Shown: piece after piece, positions 17,074 through 25,937 of the stretch | Numbering within the stretch: the stretch's first letter is position 1 | How the letters are laid out: each line of letters starts with the position of its first letter | Origin: an uncultured Lachnospiraceae bacterium | GTDB taxonomy: Bacteria > Bacillota > Clostridia > Lachnospirales > Lachnospiraceae | Assembly (NCBI GenBank): GCA_946554445.1 | Contig: CAMNSD010000010.1 | Span: 78,155-142,154 of the forward strand | DNA length: 64,000 nucleotides | Direction: 5' to 3' | The notes under the pieces: generated by a model | Seen by the model: only the letters and a program-made list of their open reading frames with translations | Databases searched by the model: none | Told to the model about the DNA's origin: nothing | Translations under genes and position numbers: made by a program

Positions 17074-19089
17074 TCAGGTAAGCAGCAGGATAGCCACATC
17101 TTTTCTGGCAAGTGAGATCTTGTCGCCAGCGGCATATTCTTTACCGCTTAGAAGGTCTGTTCCGCCAAAAGGCAGTGCTCCTTCATAGACCTCATCCCCA
17201 TGATTAAGCATAAATATAAAAGTTCCCTCATCATTGACTCTTCTGGTCACCTCTATACTGTCCGGCGTATTCATAATCGGTCGAATGCAGGCTTCCTCAC
17301 AGATTTCTTGCAGATAATCCCGATAAAATTCTTCATTGGACTGCGTGGCCACATAGTAACCGAATCCCTTACCAAAGGCATGTTTTGTCAGTACTGGCAT
17401 ACCGGCGTAAAAATCTTTCTCATAGGTACACAGGACTTCGGCGCCTTCTGTGTGCAACAGGTCGCAGAGCATGGTGGCAGGATAGGTTTTTCCTTGATAG
17501 GTAAAACTATTGTGCATATCTTCCGGCAGGGCGTCTTCTTCTTCCACCCAAATGCCGAGAATGTCCCGCAGTCTGCCGGGATAACCGCCGATGGTCACCA
17601 GGTCGTGCTCCTCCACATAACCGCTGAAAAAGGTGGTTAGGAAGCGGCCGCCGTTTTGTACATAAGCGCGGATTTTCTCGTCATAGCCGGTTTTGACCAT
17701 ATAGAGTACTGGCGCTATCACCAGGGAATAAGCGGACAGATCGTCTTCCACACTGATCATGTCCACGGGAATATTCTGGTTGTGGAGCGCTTTATAATAA
17801 CGGCCTATTTCCCTGCAGTAATCCAAATAAATGGAAGGACCGGCGGAATAGGAGATGGCCCACCAGTTATCCCAGTCAAAGACAATGGCGGCTTTGGCAT
17901 CGCATCTTGCGCCCAGTGTTTTAGAGCCCAGCTTTTCAAGTTCTGCGCCTAGTGCGCTGATTTCCCGGAACACGCGAGTGTTCTCGTGGCCCGCATGGTC
18001 GATCACAGCGCCATGATATTTTTCACAGGCGCCGATGCTTCTTTTCATCTGGAAAAACATCACCGTATCTGCGCCGTGGGCCACCGCCTGATAACTTAAG
18101 AGCCGCATGACGCCGGGACGTTTGAGCATGTTGTAGGGCAGCCAGTTGGTCACAGAGGGCGTCTGTTCCATCAGGGCGAAGGGTTTACCCTGCTTTAAGC
18201 CCCGCATCAGGTCATGGCGCATGGCGCTCTCTTCTAACGGGGTGTCGTTGGCAGGATAATTGTCCCAGGAGACGAAGTCCATGTACTTAGCCCACATCTG
18301 ATAATCCAGAGGCTGATAAGTGCCCATTAAGTTGGTGGTGATGGGGATGTCCGGCGTGACGGCATGGATGGCATCATATTCCAGACGATAGGCATTTAAA
18401 ATGCTTTCCGAATTAAAACGTCTATAGTCCAAGGAGATTCCCTGGAACATGGTACGGTCATTGTCAAAGTGCTCGGAGAGTTGGTTGGGGACTACAATAT
18501 CCTCAAAATCATAGAACGTATGTCCCCAGAAAGCGGTATCCCAGACACGATTTACCTCTTCAATGGTTTGGTATTTATCTTTCAGCCATTCCCGAAATTT
18601 CTTCTCGCAGTTTTCACAGTAGCATTCTCCGCCGTATTCGTTGGAGATATGCCAGGAGACAATGTTGTCATATTCTTTGTAACGCTGGGCCAGTTTTGCC
18701 GCCAACGCCGGGGCATACTTCCTGTAGGTTGGGCTGTTGGGGCAGGAATTGTGCCGGCCGCCAAACTTCCGCTTCATGCCGTTACTTTCCACACGCAGGA
18801 TATCTGGGTGCTTTCTGGCCATCCAGGCCGGATGGGCGCCGGTGGAAGTGGCAAGACACACCTTGAGACCATGGCGGGATACCAGTTCCATGATCTTGTC
18901 CAGTTTTTCAAAATGGTATGTATCGTCATCGGACTGTAGGGCTGCCCAGCTGAAAACGTTGAGCGTGACAATGTCGATATGCGCCAGCTTAAAAAGCCGC
19001 ATATCCTCCTCCCAGGTCTCCTCCGGCCATTGTTCCGGGTTATAGTCTCCGCCGTAGGGGATTTTCTTTATTTTTTCATTTTCAATCAT
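17074..19089 (-). CDS. Beta-galactosidase, glycoside hydrolase family 42
   Basis: A 671-residue cytosolic enzyme releasing terminal beta-linked galactose from oligosaccharides. The TIM barrel begins with IPYGGDYNPEQWPEETW. Acid/base Glu151 is in SNEYGGECYC, the nucleophile Glu308 is in FALMEQTPS, and cysteines of the family's zinc site are visible in ECYCENC. The middle trimerisation domain (ATGA..'YVATQSNEEFYRDYL') and a short C-terminal beta domain follow. ATG 19089 is chosen because AAAGAGG lies 5 bases upstream; in-frame upstream codons cross a terminator. No sugar transporter is adjacent. Confidence 0.93.
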   Translation of the reverse strand: MIENEKIKKIPYGGDYNPEQWPEETWEEDMRLFKLAHIDIVTLNVFSWAALQSDDDTYHFEKLDKIMELVSRHGLKVCLATSTGAHPAWMARKHPDILRVESNGMKRKFGGRHNSCPNSPTYRKYAPALAAKLAQRYKEYDNIVSWHISNEYGGECYCENCEKKFREWLKDKYQTIEEVNRVWDTAFWGHTFYDFEDIVVPNQLSEHFDNDRTMFQGISLDYRRFNSESILNAYRLEYDAIHAVTPDIPITTNLMGTYQPLDYQMWAKYMDFVSWDNYPANDTPLEESAMRHDLMRGLKQGKPFALMEQTPSVTNWLPYNMLKRPGVMRLLSYQAVAHGADTVMFFQMKRSIGACEKYHGAVIDHAGHENTRVFREISALGAELEKLGSKTLGARCDAKAAIVFDWDNWWAISYSAGPSIYLDYCREIGRYYKALHNQNIPVDMISVEDDLSAYSLVIAPVLYMVKTGYDEKIRAYVQNGGRFLTTFFSGYVEEHDLVTIGGYPGRLRDILGIWVEEEDALPEDMHNSFTYQGKTYPATMLCDLLHTEGAEVLCTYEKDFYAGMPVLTKHAFGKGFGYYVATQSNEEFYRDYLQEICEEACIRPIMNTPDSIEVTRRVNDEGTFIFMLNHGDEVYEGALPFGGTDLLSGKEYAAGDKISLARKDVAILLLT

Positions 19090-19155
19090 AGATACCTCTT
19101 TCTGCGCGAGGTGCTGCGCTTTTATTGATATTTTGATTATATCTGATTCGCAACA

Positions 19156-19191
19156 AAAAAGGAACCAGATTAAATTTTCTGATTCCTTTTT
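19156..19191 (-). terminator. Intrinsic terminator downstream of the 19270-19902 gene
   Basis: AAAAAGGAACCAGA pairs with TCTGATTCCTTTTT (one mismatch) around a 7-base loop. Read on the minus strand it ends in a T-run and separates the unknown gene from the GH42 gene. Confidence 0.8.
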
Positions 19192-19269
19192 GCTGCTATT
19201 TGTTTTAATACCGCAGTCAGTGATCGGACGCACACGCCTGCGGTATGTGCTGTGCACTGATTGATAAAA

Positions 19270-19902
19270 CTAATTGGTGGTCGTATCCGTGTTGACAGTC
19301 TGGCCTGCTTCCTCAGCCATCTTATCGAATTTCTCCATCACTGCGTCATAAGTCTGTTTGGAGATTTCCGGCAGTTCGCCGCCCCAGGTCTTCTCAGCCT
19401 GCTTGTAGCCCTTCTTGAAGGCATCGCGCATCTCTTCAATCTTACTCGGATCGCCGCCTGTCAGAGCCTTGGCAAAATCAATAATTCTGTCGGAAGTCTG
19501 GTTTACGCCCCAGTAACCGTCCTCAGCGATATCCTTCTGCGCCTGCAGTTTGGTTGCCTCGTCCACCTCAAACTTGCCGCTTGCAAGGAAACGCCACATA
19601 TCGTTGGCATTGTTGTAAGTCTGTCCCTGCTTGGTCATCAACTGCTGTACGATGTTCTGCAGCTGTTTGGTGTGTGATTCAGCATCGGCTTTCAGTTTGT
19701 TCACTAACTCCGTATTCTGCGTATATGTTTTTGCTGCAGTGGTAGTGTTCTCTTTTGAAGGCTCATAGACAACGCCGCTTTCTTCCTTTGTAGATGTAGA
19801 GCCGGAAGCTGCGCCTGTCTCTTCCGCAGGCTTTGTGCTGGGCTGTGTTGTCTGATAAGGATCGTAAGTACTGGTTGTACTGGTAATTCCATTTACGCTC
19901 AT
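19270..19902 (-). CDS. Conserved-looking protein of unknown function
   Basis: A 210-residue protein I cannot assign. Residues 1-65 are Ser/Thr/Pro/Glu-rich and probably disordered (starts MSVNGITSTTSTYDPYQ). Residues about 70-200 form a compact helical domain with WRFLASGKFEVDEATKLQAQ, EDGYWGVNQTSDRIIDFAK and YDAVMEKFDKM. There is no signal peptide or membrane segment. AAGGAGGG precedes the ATG. It has its own terminator, so it is monocistronic. The N-terminus is reminiscent of flagellum-associated or type III-like exported proteins, but this is only a guess. Confidence 0.75.
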   Translation of the reverse strand: MSVNGITSTTSTYDPYQTTQPSTKPAEETGAASGSTSTKEESGVVYEPSKENTTTAAKTYTQNTELVNKLKADAESHTKQLQNIVQQLMTKQGQTYNNANDMWRFLASGKFEVDEATKLQAQKDIAEDGYWGVNQTSDRIIDFAKALTGGDPSKIEEMRDAFKKGYKQAEKTWGGELPEISKQTYDAVMEKFDKMAEEAGQTVNTDTTTN

Positions 19903-20283
19903 CGGTATCCCTCCTTGGAAATGTTTGTGATTGGTTTATGTTGTATCGTAACACGCAGAGACTCTCAGAGTAATCTCCGCTATTTGTATATTATATCGTA
20001 CCATTTTCCTAGATAAATTAGAAGTCAAATATAAAAAGTTTTACTTTTTATGGCAAAAAAACGGCCGTTTATGACGTGGGGCGGATTTGGGGCAGTCAAT
20101 GTAGGAAAAAGTGACAGAATGATGGCTTTTTCTATACAGGCGCTTTTGATTATGTTATATTAAAGGCAGTGATAGATTTGTGAAAAGGGTATCAGGTCTT
20201 TGGGTTGCGGTAATTGGTCAAGGCAGGTTAGTCCATACATATTGCAGGTTTGAGGGAACAATATGTAAAAAGAAGGAGGGCAT
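19903..20283. other. 381-bp divergent intergenic region
   Basis: It lies between the unknown minus-strand gene and a chemoreceptor. On the minus strand a TATAAT is at 19990-19995 without a well-spaced -35. The + strand has TATATT near 20156, also without a good -35. A small aaacggccgttt palindrome is near 20070. I see no gene or convincing complete promoter. Confidence 0.4.
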
Positions 20284-21789
20284 ATGATACGTAGAAAAAA
20301 GGATCAATGGTTAGGACAGCTGGTGGATGAATTAAAGATGCAGGCGCAGAAATCATTTCAGATTGGTTCATTTGAAAAGATATCTGATACAACAGTCGAT
20401 GAGAAAGCGCCCGAATTAATGGAGACGCTCAATAATCTGCTGAATTGTGCGAATCTGTTGTTGAATCATGCCAGGGAAAACATGACCATGCTGAACCGGA
20501 TCAATCATTCCGGCATGTGGTCGATGTATTTTGGGGAAGATTCCCAGGTCAACCGCGTTATGTTCAGTGACGAATTTCGTGAGATCATAGGTTATACTGA
20601 CCGCCGTGAATTCAGTGATTCGGTTGACGCTTGGATATCCAGAATATACGAAGAGGATAAAAAACAGGTGCTCAAGGAATTTCAGGATACCATCCGGGAC
20701 ACCACACAGCAAAAACGTTTTGATGTGGAATACCGTTTTCAAACCAAACATAATGGCCTGCGCTGGATGCGTATGGCTGGGGAGATTGTGTGGAGGGGTA
20801 AAAAGCCTTTTGAATTTATCGGAATTATCACAGACATTACCACAGCCCACAACAATGCTGTGGAGTTAGATATTTCCAATAAAAGACATGACGCGATTGA
20901 TTCTATCCTTAATGAAGGTTCCTGGAGCATGAATGTCATTAATGGAGATATCACCAATCCGGGAAATCCTTTCTGGTATTCGGAACAGTTTAGAAAATTA
21001 TTGGGTTTTCGTAACGAGCAGGATTTTCCTAATTCCCCGGATTCCTATTCTGACCGCATTCATGAGGAGGAACGGCGAACTATTATGGAACAGATTCTGC
21101 ATTATGTGAGAGGCGGCGTACAAGGCGCGCCCCTGAATCTGGAATTTCGTATTCGCCATGCCGACGGTAATTACCGCTGGTTTCAGATGACGGTAACTGC
21201 CGTGTTTGATTCTTCCCATAATCCCATCGTGGTGGCAGCCACTGCCCTGGACATCACAGAACAGAAACGCAGCCGGGAAATCTTTGAGGCTGATATGGGA
21301 GAGAGTATACAGAGTCTTGCGGCGGGCCTTGATGAGATCAGCACTGTTGTCGCGGAGACGACAAGTAGTGTACAGGAATTGAATGAAAAACAGCAGAGTA
21401 TCATAAAAGCGACCGTTGTCGTCAATGAGAAGGTCAATGAATCGTTGGAGATTATTTCGTTGATTCAGGGGATCGCATCCCAGACAAACCTGTTATCCCT
21501 AAACGCCTCTATTGAAGCGGCGAGGGCCGGGGAAGTGGGGAAGGGATTTGCTGTGGTTGCAGATGAAGTGGGAAGCCTGGCTGTTTCCTGTAATGAGACA
21601 TCCAAGCACATTTCAGAGAGCTTAAATGAGATGCAGCAGTCCATCAAAGAGATTATTTCCAAAATTGAAGGCATGGATCATGCGGTAGGATCCCAGTCTG
21701 AAAATATGGAAAAGATCAATACCATGACCAACGAACTAAATGATTTGTGCGAACGGGTAAAGGAGATAGCCAGAACCGTATTTGCATGA
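20284..21789 (+). CDS. Soluble methyl-accepting chemotaxis protein with two PAS domains
   Basis: A 501-residue cytoplasmic chemoreceptor with no membrane segment. Two PAS_3/PAC-type domains are at about residues 65-195 and 210-325; each ends with the R-W-x-x-M pattern ([20 protein letters not shown]) and a following 'DIT' cap. The short signalling domain (about 340-500) has the receptor tip [20 protein letters not shown] and [15 protein letters not shown]. It probably senses an internal cue such as redox or a bound cofactor. AAGGAGG lies 6 bases upstream of the ATG. It is monocistronic. Confidence 0.92.
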   Translation: MIRRKKDQWLGQLVDELKMQAQKSFQIGSFEKISDTTVDEKAPELMETLNNLLNCANLLLNHARENMTMLNRINHSGMWSMYFGEDSQVNRVMFSDEFREIIGYTDRREFSDSVDAWISRIYEEDKKQVLKEFQDTIRDTTQQKRFDVEYRFQTKHNGLRWMRMAGEIVWRGKKPFEFIGIITDITTAHNNAVELDISNKRHDAIDSILNEGSWSMNVINGDITNPGNPFWYSEQFRKLLGFRNEQDFPNSPDSYSDRIHEEERRTIMEQILHYVRGGVQGAPLNLEFRIRHADGNYRWFQMTVTAVFDSSHNPIVVAATALDITEQKRSREIFEADMGESIQSLAAGLDEISTVVAETTSSVQELNEKQQSIIKATVVVNEKVNESLEIISLIQGIASQTNLLSLNASIEAARAGEVGKGFAVVADEVGSLAVSCNETSKHISESLNEMQQSIKEIISKIEGMDHAVGSQSENMEKINTMTNELNDLCERVKEIARTVFA

Positions 21790-21811
21790 GTCTTGGGATA
21801 TGAGATTTCTT

Positions 21812-21840
21812 TTGACAAAAACTCCCACATTGTATAAAAT
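21812..21840 (+). promoter_or_regulatory. Sigma-A promoter for ispE
   Basis: Perfect TTGACA (21812-21817), 17-base spacer, TAAAAT (21835-21840). The start would be about 65 bases before ispE. Confidence 0.7.
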
Positions 21841-21914
21841 TATGTACAATCCTTTGTATACAAAATGCAATTACAACTAAGATTTTCAACAGAAATGATG
21901 AAAACGGAGGAAAG

Positions 21915-22790
21915 ATGCAGCAGATTCGTGAGAGAGCCTATGCCAAGATTAATATTGGACTGGACGTCCTGCGCCGTCGGCCAGACGGTTATCATGAGGT
22001 TAAGATGATCATGCAGACAGTGGATATTTATGATGATCTGATTTTGGAACGGACATCTGAACCGGGCATACATTTACAGACAGATCATGAGGAACTGCCC
22101 ACGAACACGGATAATCTGATTTGCCGGGCGGCAGCCCTTATGATGGAAGAAAAGGGTATCCGGGAGGGAGTTAAGGTCATCCTTACAAAGCGGATTCCCA
22201 TTGCTGCCGGCATGGCGGGGGGAAGTTCCGATGCGGCGGCAGCCTTGCGGGGATTAAATGCGCTCTTTGATATGGGATGTTCGGTGGAGGAATTGCAGCG
22301 CTTGGGTGTGAAGCTGGGCGCAGATATTCCTTATTGTATTGTGGGCGGCACTATGCTTTCCGAGGGAATCGGGGAGATTTTGACGCCGCTGCCCGCTCCG
22401 CCGGATGCGCATCTGGTGGTAGCAAAGCCGGATATCAATGTGTCCACGGCATTTGTCTATGGGAATCTTCATGTGGAACGGCTGCAAGACCATCCGGATA
22501 TCGAGGGCATGGCACAGGCGCTTTCGGAGGGAAGCCTGCAGGGAATCTGTGACAGAATGGGCAATGTGTTGGAGACCGTGACTGTGCCGGCATACCCTGT
22601 GATAGAGAACATAAAGGATCTGATGCGGGAAATGGGAGCGCACAACGCCCTGATGAGCGGCAGCGGCCCTACGGTGTTTGGGATTTTTACAGATAAAAAA
22701 CAGGCGGAATTGACGGCGGAAGCGATTGAGAAGCAGGGGCTTGCCGGACAGATATTTGTGACGAATTTTCACAATGCAAAGAGCAACTGA
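21915..22790 (+). CDS. ispE: 4-diphosphocytidyl-2-C-methyl-D-erythritol kinase
   Basis: A 291-residue GHMP kinase of the MEP isoprenoid pathway. It has AYAKINIGLDVLRRRPDGYHE at the N-terminus, the ATP loop PIAAGMAGGSSDAAAALRG (about 95-113), and the C-terminal glycine motif MSGSGPTVFGIF. GGAGG is 4 bases before the ATG. It is first in a run with the GntR regulator and later murI. Confidence 0.94.
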   Translation: MQQIRERAYAKINIGLDVLRRRPDGYHEVKMIMQTVDIYDDLILERTSEPGIHLQTDHEELPTNTDNLICRAAALMMEEKGIREGVKVILTKRIPIAAGMAGGSSDAAAALRGLNALFDMGCSVEELQRLGVKLGADIPYCIVGGTMLSEGIGEILTPLPAPPDAHLVVAKPDINVSTAFVYGNLHVERLQDHPDIEGMAQALSEGSLQGICDRMGNVLETVTVPAYPVIENIKDLMREMGAHNALMSGSGPTVFGIFTDKKQAELTAEAIEKQGLAGQIFVTNFHNAKSN

Positions 22791-22819
22791 CGGTTTAGAA
22801 TAAAGAAAGGCGTAGCTAT

Positions 22820-23518
22820 ATGGGTGACAACTTTACAGTGAATATGGACGAATTTCTCCCGCTGCGGGATGTGGTATTTAATACCCTGCGTCGGGCGATT
22901 CTGACAGGAGAACTCAAACCGGGGGAGAGGCTGATGGAGATTCATCTGGCCAATCGGTTGGGTGTCAGCAGGACGCCGATCAGGGAAGCAATCCGTAAAC
23001 TGGAACTAGAGGGATTGGTCACCATGATTCCCAGAAGGGGTGCAGAGGTGGCACAGATTACGGAGAAGAGTTTACAGGATGTACTGGAAGTGCGGCGTGC
23101 GTTGGATGCGCTCTGTGTGGAACTAGCCTGCGATAGGATTACCTCTGATGAAAAGGAAGCGCTTAAGAATGCCTGTGATGAGTTTGAGAAAGCTACGGCA
23201 ACCGGCGATGTGACCACAATTGCGGGCGCGGACGTGGCGCTGCATGACATTATTGTGCGGGCTACGGGCAACCAGAGGCTGATTCAGCTGATCAACAATC
23301 TGTCTGAGCAGATGTACCGGTATCGCTTTGAGTATATTAAAGATGAGAAAGGTCATGATAATCTGGTAAACGAGCATAGAATGATATATGAAAGTATTTT
23401 GCAGGGCGACAAAGAGAAGGCGGCGGAAGCGGCGAGACTTCACATCGATAATCAGGAGCAATCGATTATCAGACAGATTCGTTTAGAACGTGAGCAGCAG
23501 CTTAGAAAGAAAAAATAA
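22820..23518 (+). CDS. GntR family transcriptional regulator, FCD subfamily
   Basis: A 232-residue repressor-type protein. The winged helix-turn-helix at about 12-78 includes GELKPGERLMEIHLANRLGVSRTPIREAIRKLE. The all-helical FCD effector domain at about 85-220 has metal-ligand-type residues in DVALHDIIVRATGN and NEHRMIYESI. FCD regulators usually respond to organic or sugar acids. It is 29 bases after ispE, and AAAGG precedes the ATG. The regulated genes cannot be told from the sequence. Confidence 0.9.
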   Translation: MGDNFTVNMDEFLPLRDVVFNTLRRAILTGELKPGERLMEIHLANRLGVSRTPIREAIRKLELEGLVTMIPRRGAEVAQITEKSLQDVLEVRRALDALCVELACDRITSDEKEALKNACDEFEKATATGDVTTIAGADVALHDIIVRATGNQRLIQLINNLSEQMYRYRFEYIKDEKGHDNLVNEHRMIYESILQGDKEKAAEAARLHIDNQEQSIIRQIRLEREQQLRKKK

Positions 23519-23587
23519 TGGAATAGGAAACTGACTGATGGGTACACTCTTAATGTCAGCGAATGCTGGCGGATGGGAGTGTATCAT

Positions 23588-23833
23588 ATGTGGAACAGGT
23601 TAAGGACCTTTGCGGTCACGGTTTTTGCGATGGCCTGGTGGGGAATTTTATATCCGGAACTTTGCTTTACGGAAGAAACTTTTGAACAGGTATTTGTGAC
23701 AGGGGAGTGTCATGAGATGACACAACAGGAAATCTATGAGCATCTAATGACGGCTTCAGGAGATGAGATCGTGATTAGGAGCAGATTCTTGGAATGGATG
23801 GAAGAGAAAGTGGCAGGGAAAGGTATAGAATAA
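23588..23833 (+). CDS. Small membrane-anchored protein of unknown function
   Basis: An 81-residue protein with one N-terminal hydrophobic helix (about 6-25, rich in Trp/Ala/Phe) followed by an acidic soluble tail including GECHEMTQQEIYEHLM. Start ATG 23588 has GGGAG 8 bases upstream; an ATG five codons earlier is poorly placed. It ends one base before the murI start, so the two are almost certainly in one transcript. Function not recognised. Confidence 0.65.
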   Translation: MWNRLRTFAVTVFAMAWWGILYPELCFTEETFEQVFVTGECHEMTQQEIYEHLMTASGDEIVIRSRFLEWMEEKVAGKGIE

Positions 23834-23834
23834 A

Positions 23835-24668
23835 ATGAACGGACAGGAAGAATGGCATAACAGCCCAATCGGGGTGTTTGATTCGGGAGTCGGGGGACTT
23901 ACTGTGGCGCGGGAGATCATGCGGCAGCTTCCCAACGAGAGAATCGTATATTTTGGAGATACGGCGCGGGTGCCTTATGGCAGCAAGTCTAAAGAAACGG
24001 TGATGAAATATTCCAGACAGATTGTAAATTTCCTGATGACGCAGCAGGTGAAAGCTATCGTGGTGGCCTGCAACACGGCCAGCGCTTATGCCTTAGATGA
24101 ACTGGAACATGAGGTGGACATTCCCATCATCGGAGTGGTAAGGCCCGGAGCCAAAGCGGCGATGGAAGCCACCAAGAATGGCAAGATTGGTGTGATCGCC
24201 ACAGAAGCTACGATCAACAGTGGCATCTATAATCGTTACATAGAAAAAAATGACAGAAGTGTCAAGATAATAGGCAAGGCTTGTCCGCTCTTTGTACCTT
24301 TGGTAGAGGAAGGACTGTGGGAGGATCCGGTGACAGACGAGATTGCCAGACGGTATTTGACAGAATTGATCGACAGCGATATTGATACCCTGATATTGGG
24401 CTGTACCCATTATCCGATGATACGTTCCACCGTGGGCAGGATTATGGGAAAACAGGTGACACTGGTCAATCCGGCATACGAGACGGCCAGGGAGTTGAAG
24501 GATATGCTATTGGAAAAGGGACTTGAGAGTGAACACAGGCCCGGGCTCGGCACGGAACTTTACCGGTTCTTTGTCAGTGATGCGGCGGATAAGTTCCAAC
24601 GGTTTGCCAATTCTATTCTGACCTATGGCATTCTCTCGGCCAAAGTCATCAATATTGACGAATTTTAA
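23835..24668 (+). CDS. murI: Glutamate racemase
   Basis: A 277-residue cofactor-independent racemase making D-glutamate for peptidoglycan. Motifs are PIGVFDSGVGGLTVAREI at the N-terminus, the first catalytic Cys79 in ACNTASA, the second Cys190 in GCTHYP, and GDTARVPYG. The length is normal. The preceding small gene stops one base before the ATG. Confidence 0.95.
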   Translation: MNGQEEWHNSPIGVFDSGVGGLTVAREIMRQLPNERIVYFGDTARVPYGSKSKETVMKYSRQIVNFLMTQQVKAIVVACNTASAYALDELEHEVDIPIIGVVRPGAKAAMEATKNGKIGVIATEATINSGIYNRYIEKNDRSVKIIGKACPLFVPLVEEGLWEDPVTDEIARRYLTELIDSDIDTLILGCTHYPMIRSTVGRIMGKQVTLVNPAYETARELKDMLLEKGLESEHRPGLGTELYRFFVSDAADKFQRFANSILTYGILSAKVINIDEF

Positions 24669-24710
24669 AGCCATAACAATAAAGTTCAGTAAGGAATGGA
24701 GATTATTATT

Positions 24711-25163
24711 ATGACGAAAGAAGTGCTGTTGACGCTGCAGGGCCTGCAGTTTGATCAGCGGGAAGAGAACGCCGATCAGATTGAGATGGTCATGGTTGGA
24801 GATTATTATAAAAAGAACGATAAACATTATGTGCTCTATGAGGAGATTACCGAAGGATTCAGCCAGCCTACCAAGAACCGTCTCAAGTTCAATGAAAATA
24901 TGGTGGAATTGACGCGTAACGGCCTGGTGAACGTACACATGGTCTTTCAGGAAAATAAAAAGAATATGTCCAATTACAACACGCCTTTTGGGCAGATTCT
25001 GGTGGGAATTGATACCAAGAAGATACAGATTGATGAGCGGGAAGATAATATTGTGGTGGATGTGGATTACGCCTTGGACATCAACTATGAGTTTCTCTCC
25101 GACTGCCACATCAAAATAGACATTTGTTCCAAAGAAAACAGGGACTTCTCGTTACGATCCTAG
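24711..25163 (+). CDS. DUF1934 domain protein (YwiB-like, lipocalin-like fold)
   Basis: A 150-residue beta-rich cytosolic protein. The pattern YVLYEEITEG, the Asn/Lys-rich strand 'LKFNENMVELTRNGLVNVHMVF' and GQILVGIDTKKIQI fit DUF1934, a calycin-like family of unknown role common in Firmicutes beside murI or argS. Start ATG 24711 has GGAG 9 bases upstream; an in-frame ATG at 24696 lacks spacing. Its stop lies in the hairpin shared with the convergent gene. Confidence 0.8.
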   Translation: MTKEVLLTLQGLQFDQREENADQIEMVMVGDYYKKNDKHYVLYEEITEGFSQPTKNRLKFNENMVELTRNGLVNVHMVFQENKKNMSNYNTPFGQILVGIDTKKIQIDEREDNIVVDVDYALDINYEFLSDCHIKIDICSKENRDFSLRS

Positions 25164-25170
25164 AAGTCCC
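25137..25170 (-). terminator. Terminator shared by convergent genes
   Basis: A perfect 9-bp stem GGGACTTCT (25141-25149)/AGAAGTCCC (25162-25170). Read on the minus strand it is followed by TGTTTT, so it best serves the 25178-25654 gene. The + strand DUF1934 stop is inside. Confidence 0.75.
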
Positions 25171-25177
25171 CACTGTA

Positions 25178-25654
25178 TTATCGGATGGGCTTTGCCCCTG
25201 CCTTTTCCTGTGCTTTTTCCACAAGCTGTTTAAACTTACTCTTTTTCTTCTTTTCCACAACCTGCTGTTTGCCGTGCAGGCCTTTTACATCGGTGATGTA
25301 GATGCCGCTGACAACGGCCTTAACTTCTTTTTTGACCGGAACAGCATCAAAAATTTTTTCCTCACAGATCAATGACATAATTTGTGGGCCGACTTTGGCT
25401 TTTACCACTGGAAGCTTGGAACCGCGCAGCCACTTGGGGGTTTGTTCCAAGACAATCGAAGGAAGACCAGCGTCTTTTAACTTCATACGCTTTTTATCAA
25501 TGATCAGCATGGACACTGTCTGTTTCATGGCATCAATCTGTGCCTGCTGTTCACTCTGCCTTTTCTGTGCTCTTTTTCCCAGGAAATATAATACGACTAC
25601 GGCAATGGCCAGGATTGCCACGATCACTAACAGAACAATAGTAAATGTGCTCAT
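25178..25654 (-). CDS. Conserved single-span membrane protein, unknown function
   Basis: A 158-residue protein. An N-terminal membrane helix (about 4-27) precedes a basic/Gln-rich coil (about 28-48), a soluble core (DKKRMKLKDAGLP, WLRGSKLPVVKAKVG), and a very Lys-rich tail. I recall similar proteins in Lachnospiraceae but with no assigned function. CGGAGG is 7 bases before the ATG. It is monocistronic and divergent from the FIST gene. Confidence 0.75.
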   Translation of the reverse strand: MSTFTIVLLVIVAILAIAVVVLYFLGKRAQKRQSEQQAQIDAMKQTVSMLIIDKKRMKLKDAGLPSIVLEQTPKWLRGSKLPVVKAKVGPQIMSLICEEKIFDAVPVKKEVKAVVSGIYITDVKGLHGKQQVVEKKKKSKFKQLVEKAQEKAGAKPIR

Positions 25655-25815
25655 TATCTTACCTCCGAAATCACTTACTTCACGTAATGGTTATTTTATC
25701 ATTGATTCTGGTATTACGCAAGAATTTCTGACGAAACTCTTTGAAGTATCTTTGTCAGTTCATGTAAGAAAAATAGAATGGTAAGAATATACAATAAAAC
25801 GACAGCGAGCGAATG

Positions 25816-25851
25816 TTCCATCTGGCGGAATGACGATTCCATTTGGTGGGA
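25816..25851. promoter_or_regulatory. Paired dyad, probable operator upstream of the FIST gene
   Basis: TTCCATCTGGCGGAA (25816-25830) and TTCCATTTGGTGGGA (25837-25851) are two copies, 21 bases apart start to start (two helical turns). Each is itself a TTCC-N7-GGRA dyad. The second copy ends 8 bases before the -35 at 25860. The position suits an activator, or a repressor acting cooperatively. Confidence 0.55.
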
Positions 25852-25859
25852 TTTCCCGG

Positions 25860-25888
25860 TTGTTTGTGAAAAACGAATAAATTATAAT
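25860..25888 (+). promoter_or_regulatory. Promoter of the FIST/aldehyde dehydrogenase unit
   Basis: TTGTTT (25860-25865), 17-base spacer, TATAAT (25883-25888), about 50 bases before the FIST start codon. Confidence 0.65.
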
Positions 25889-25937
25889 CGAATTTAATAC
25901 GAAAACTATTTAATTTATACAAGAAGGAGGTTGTGCT

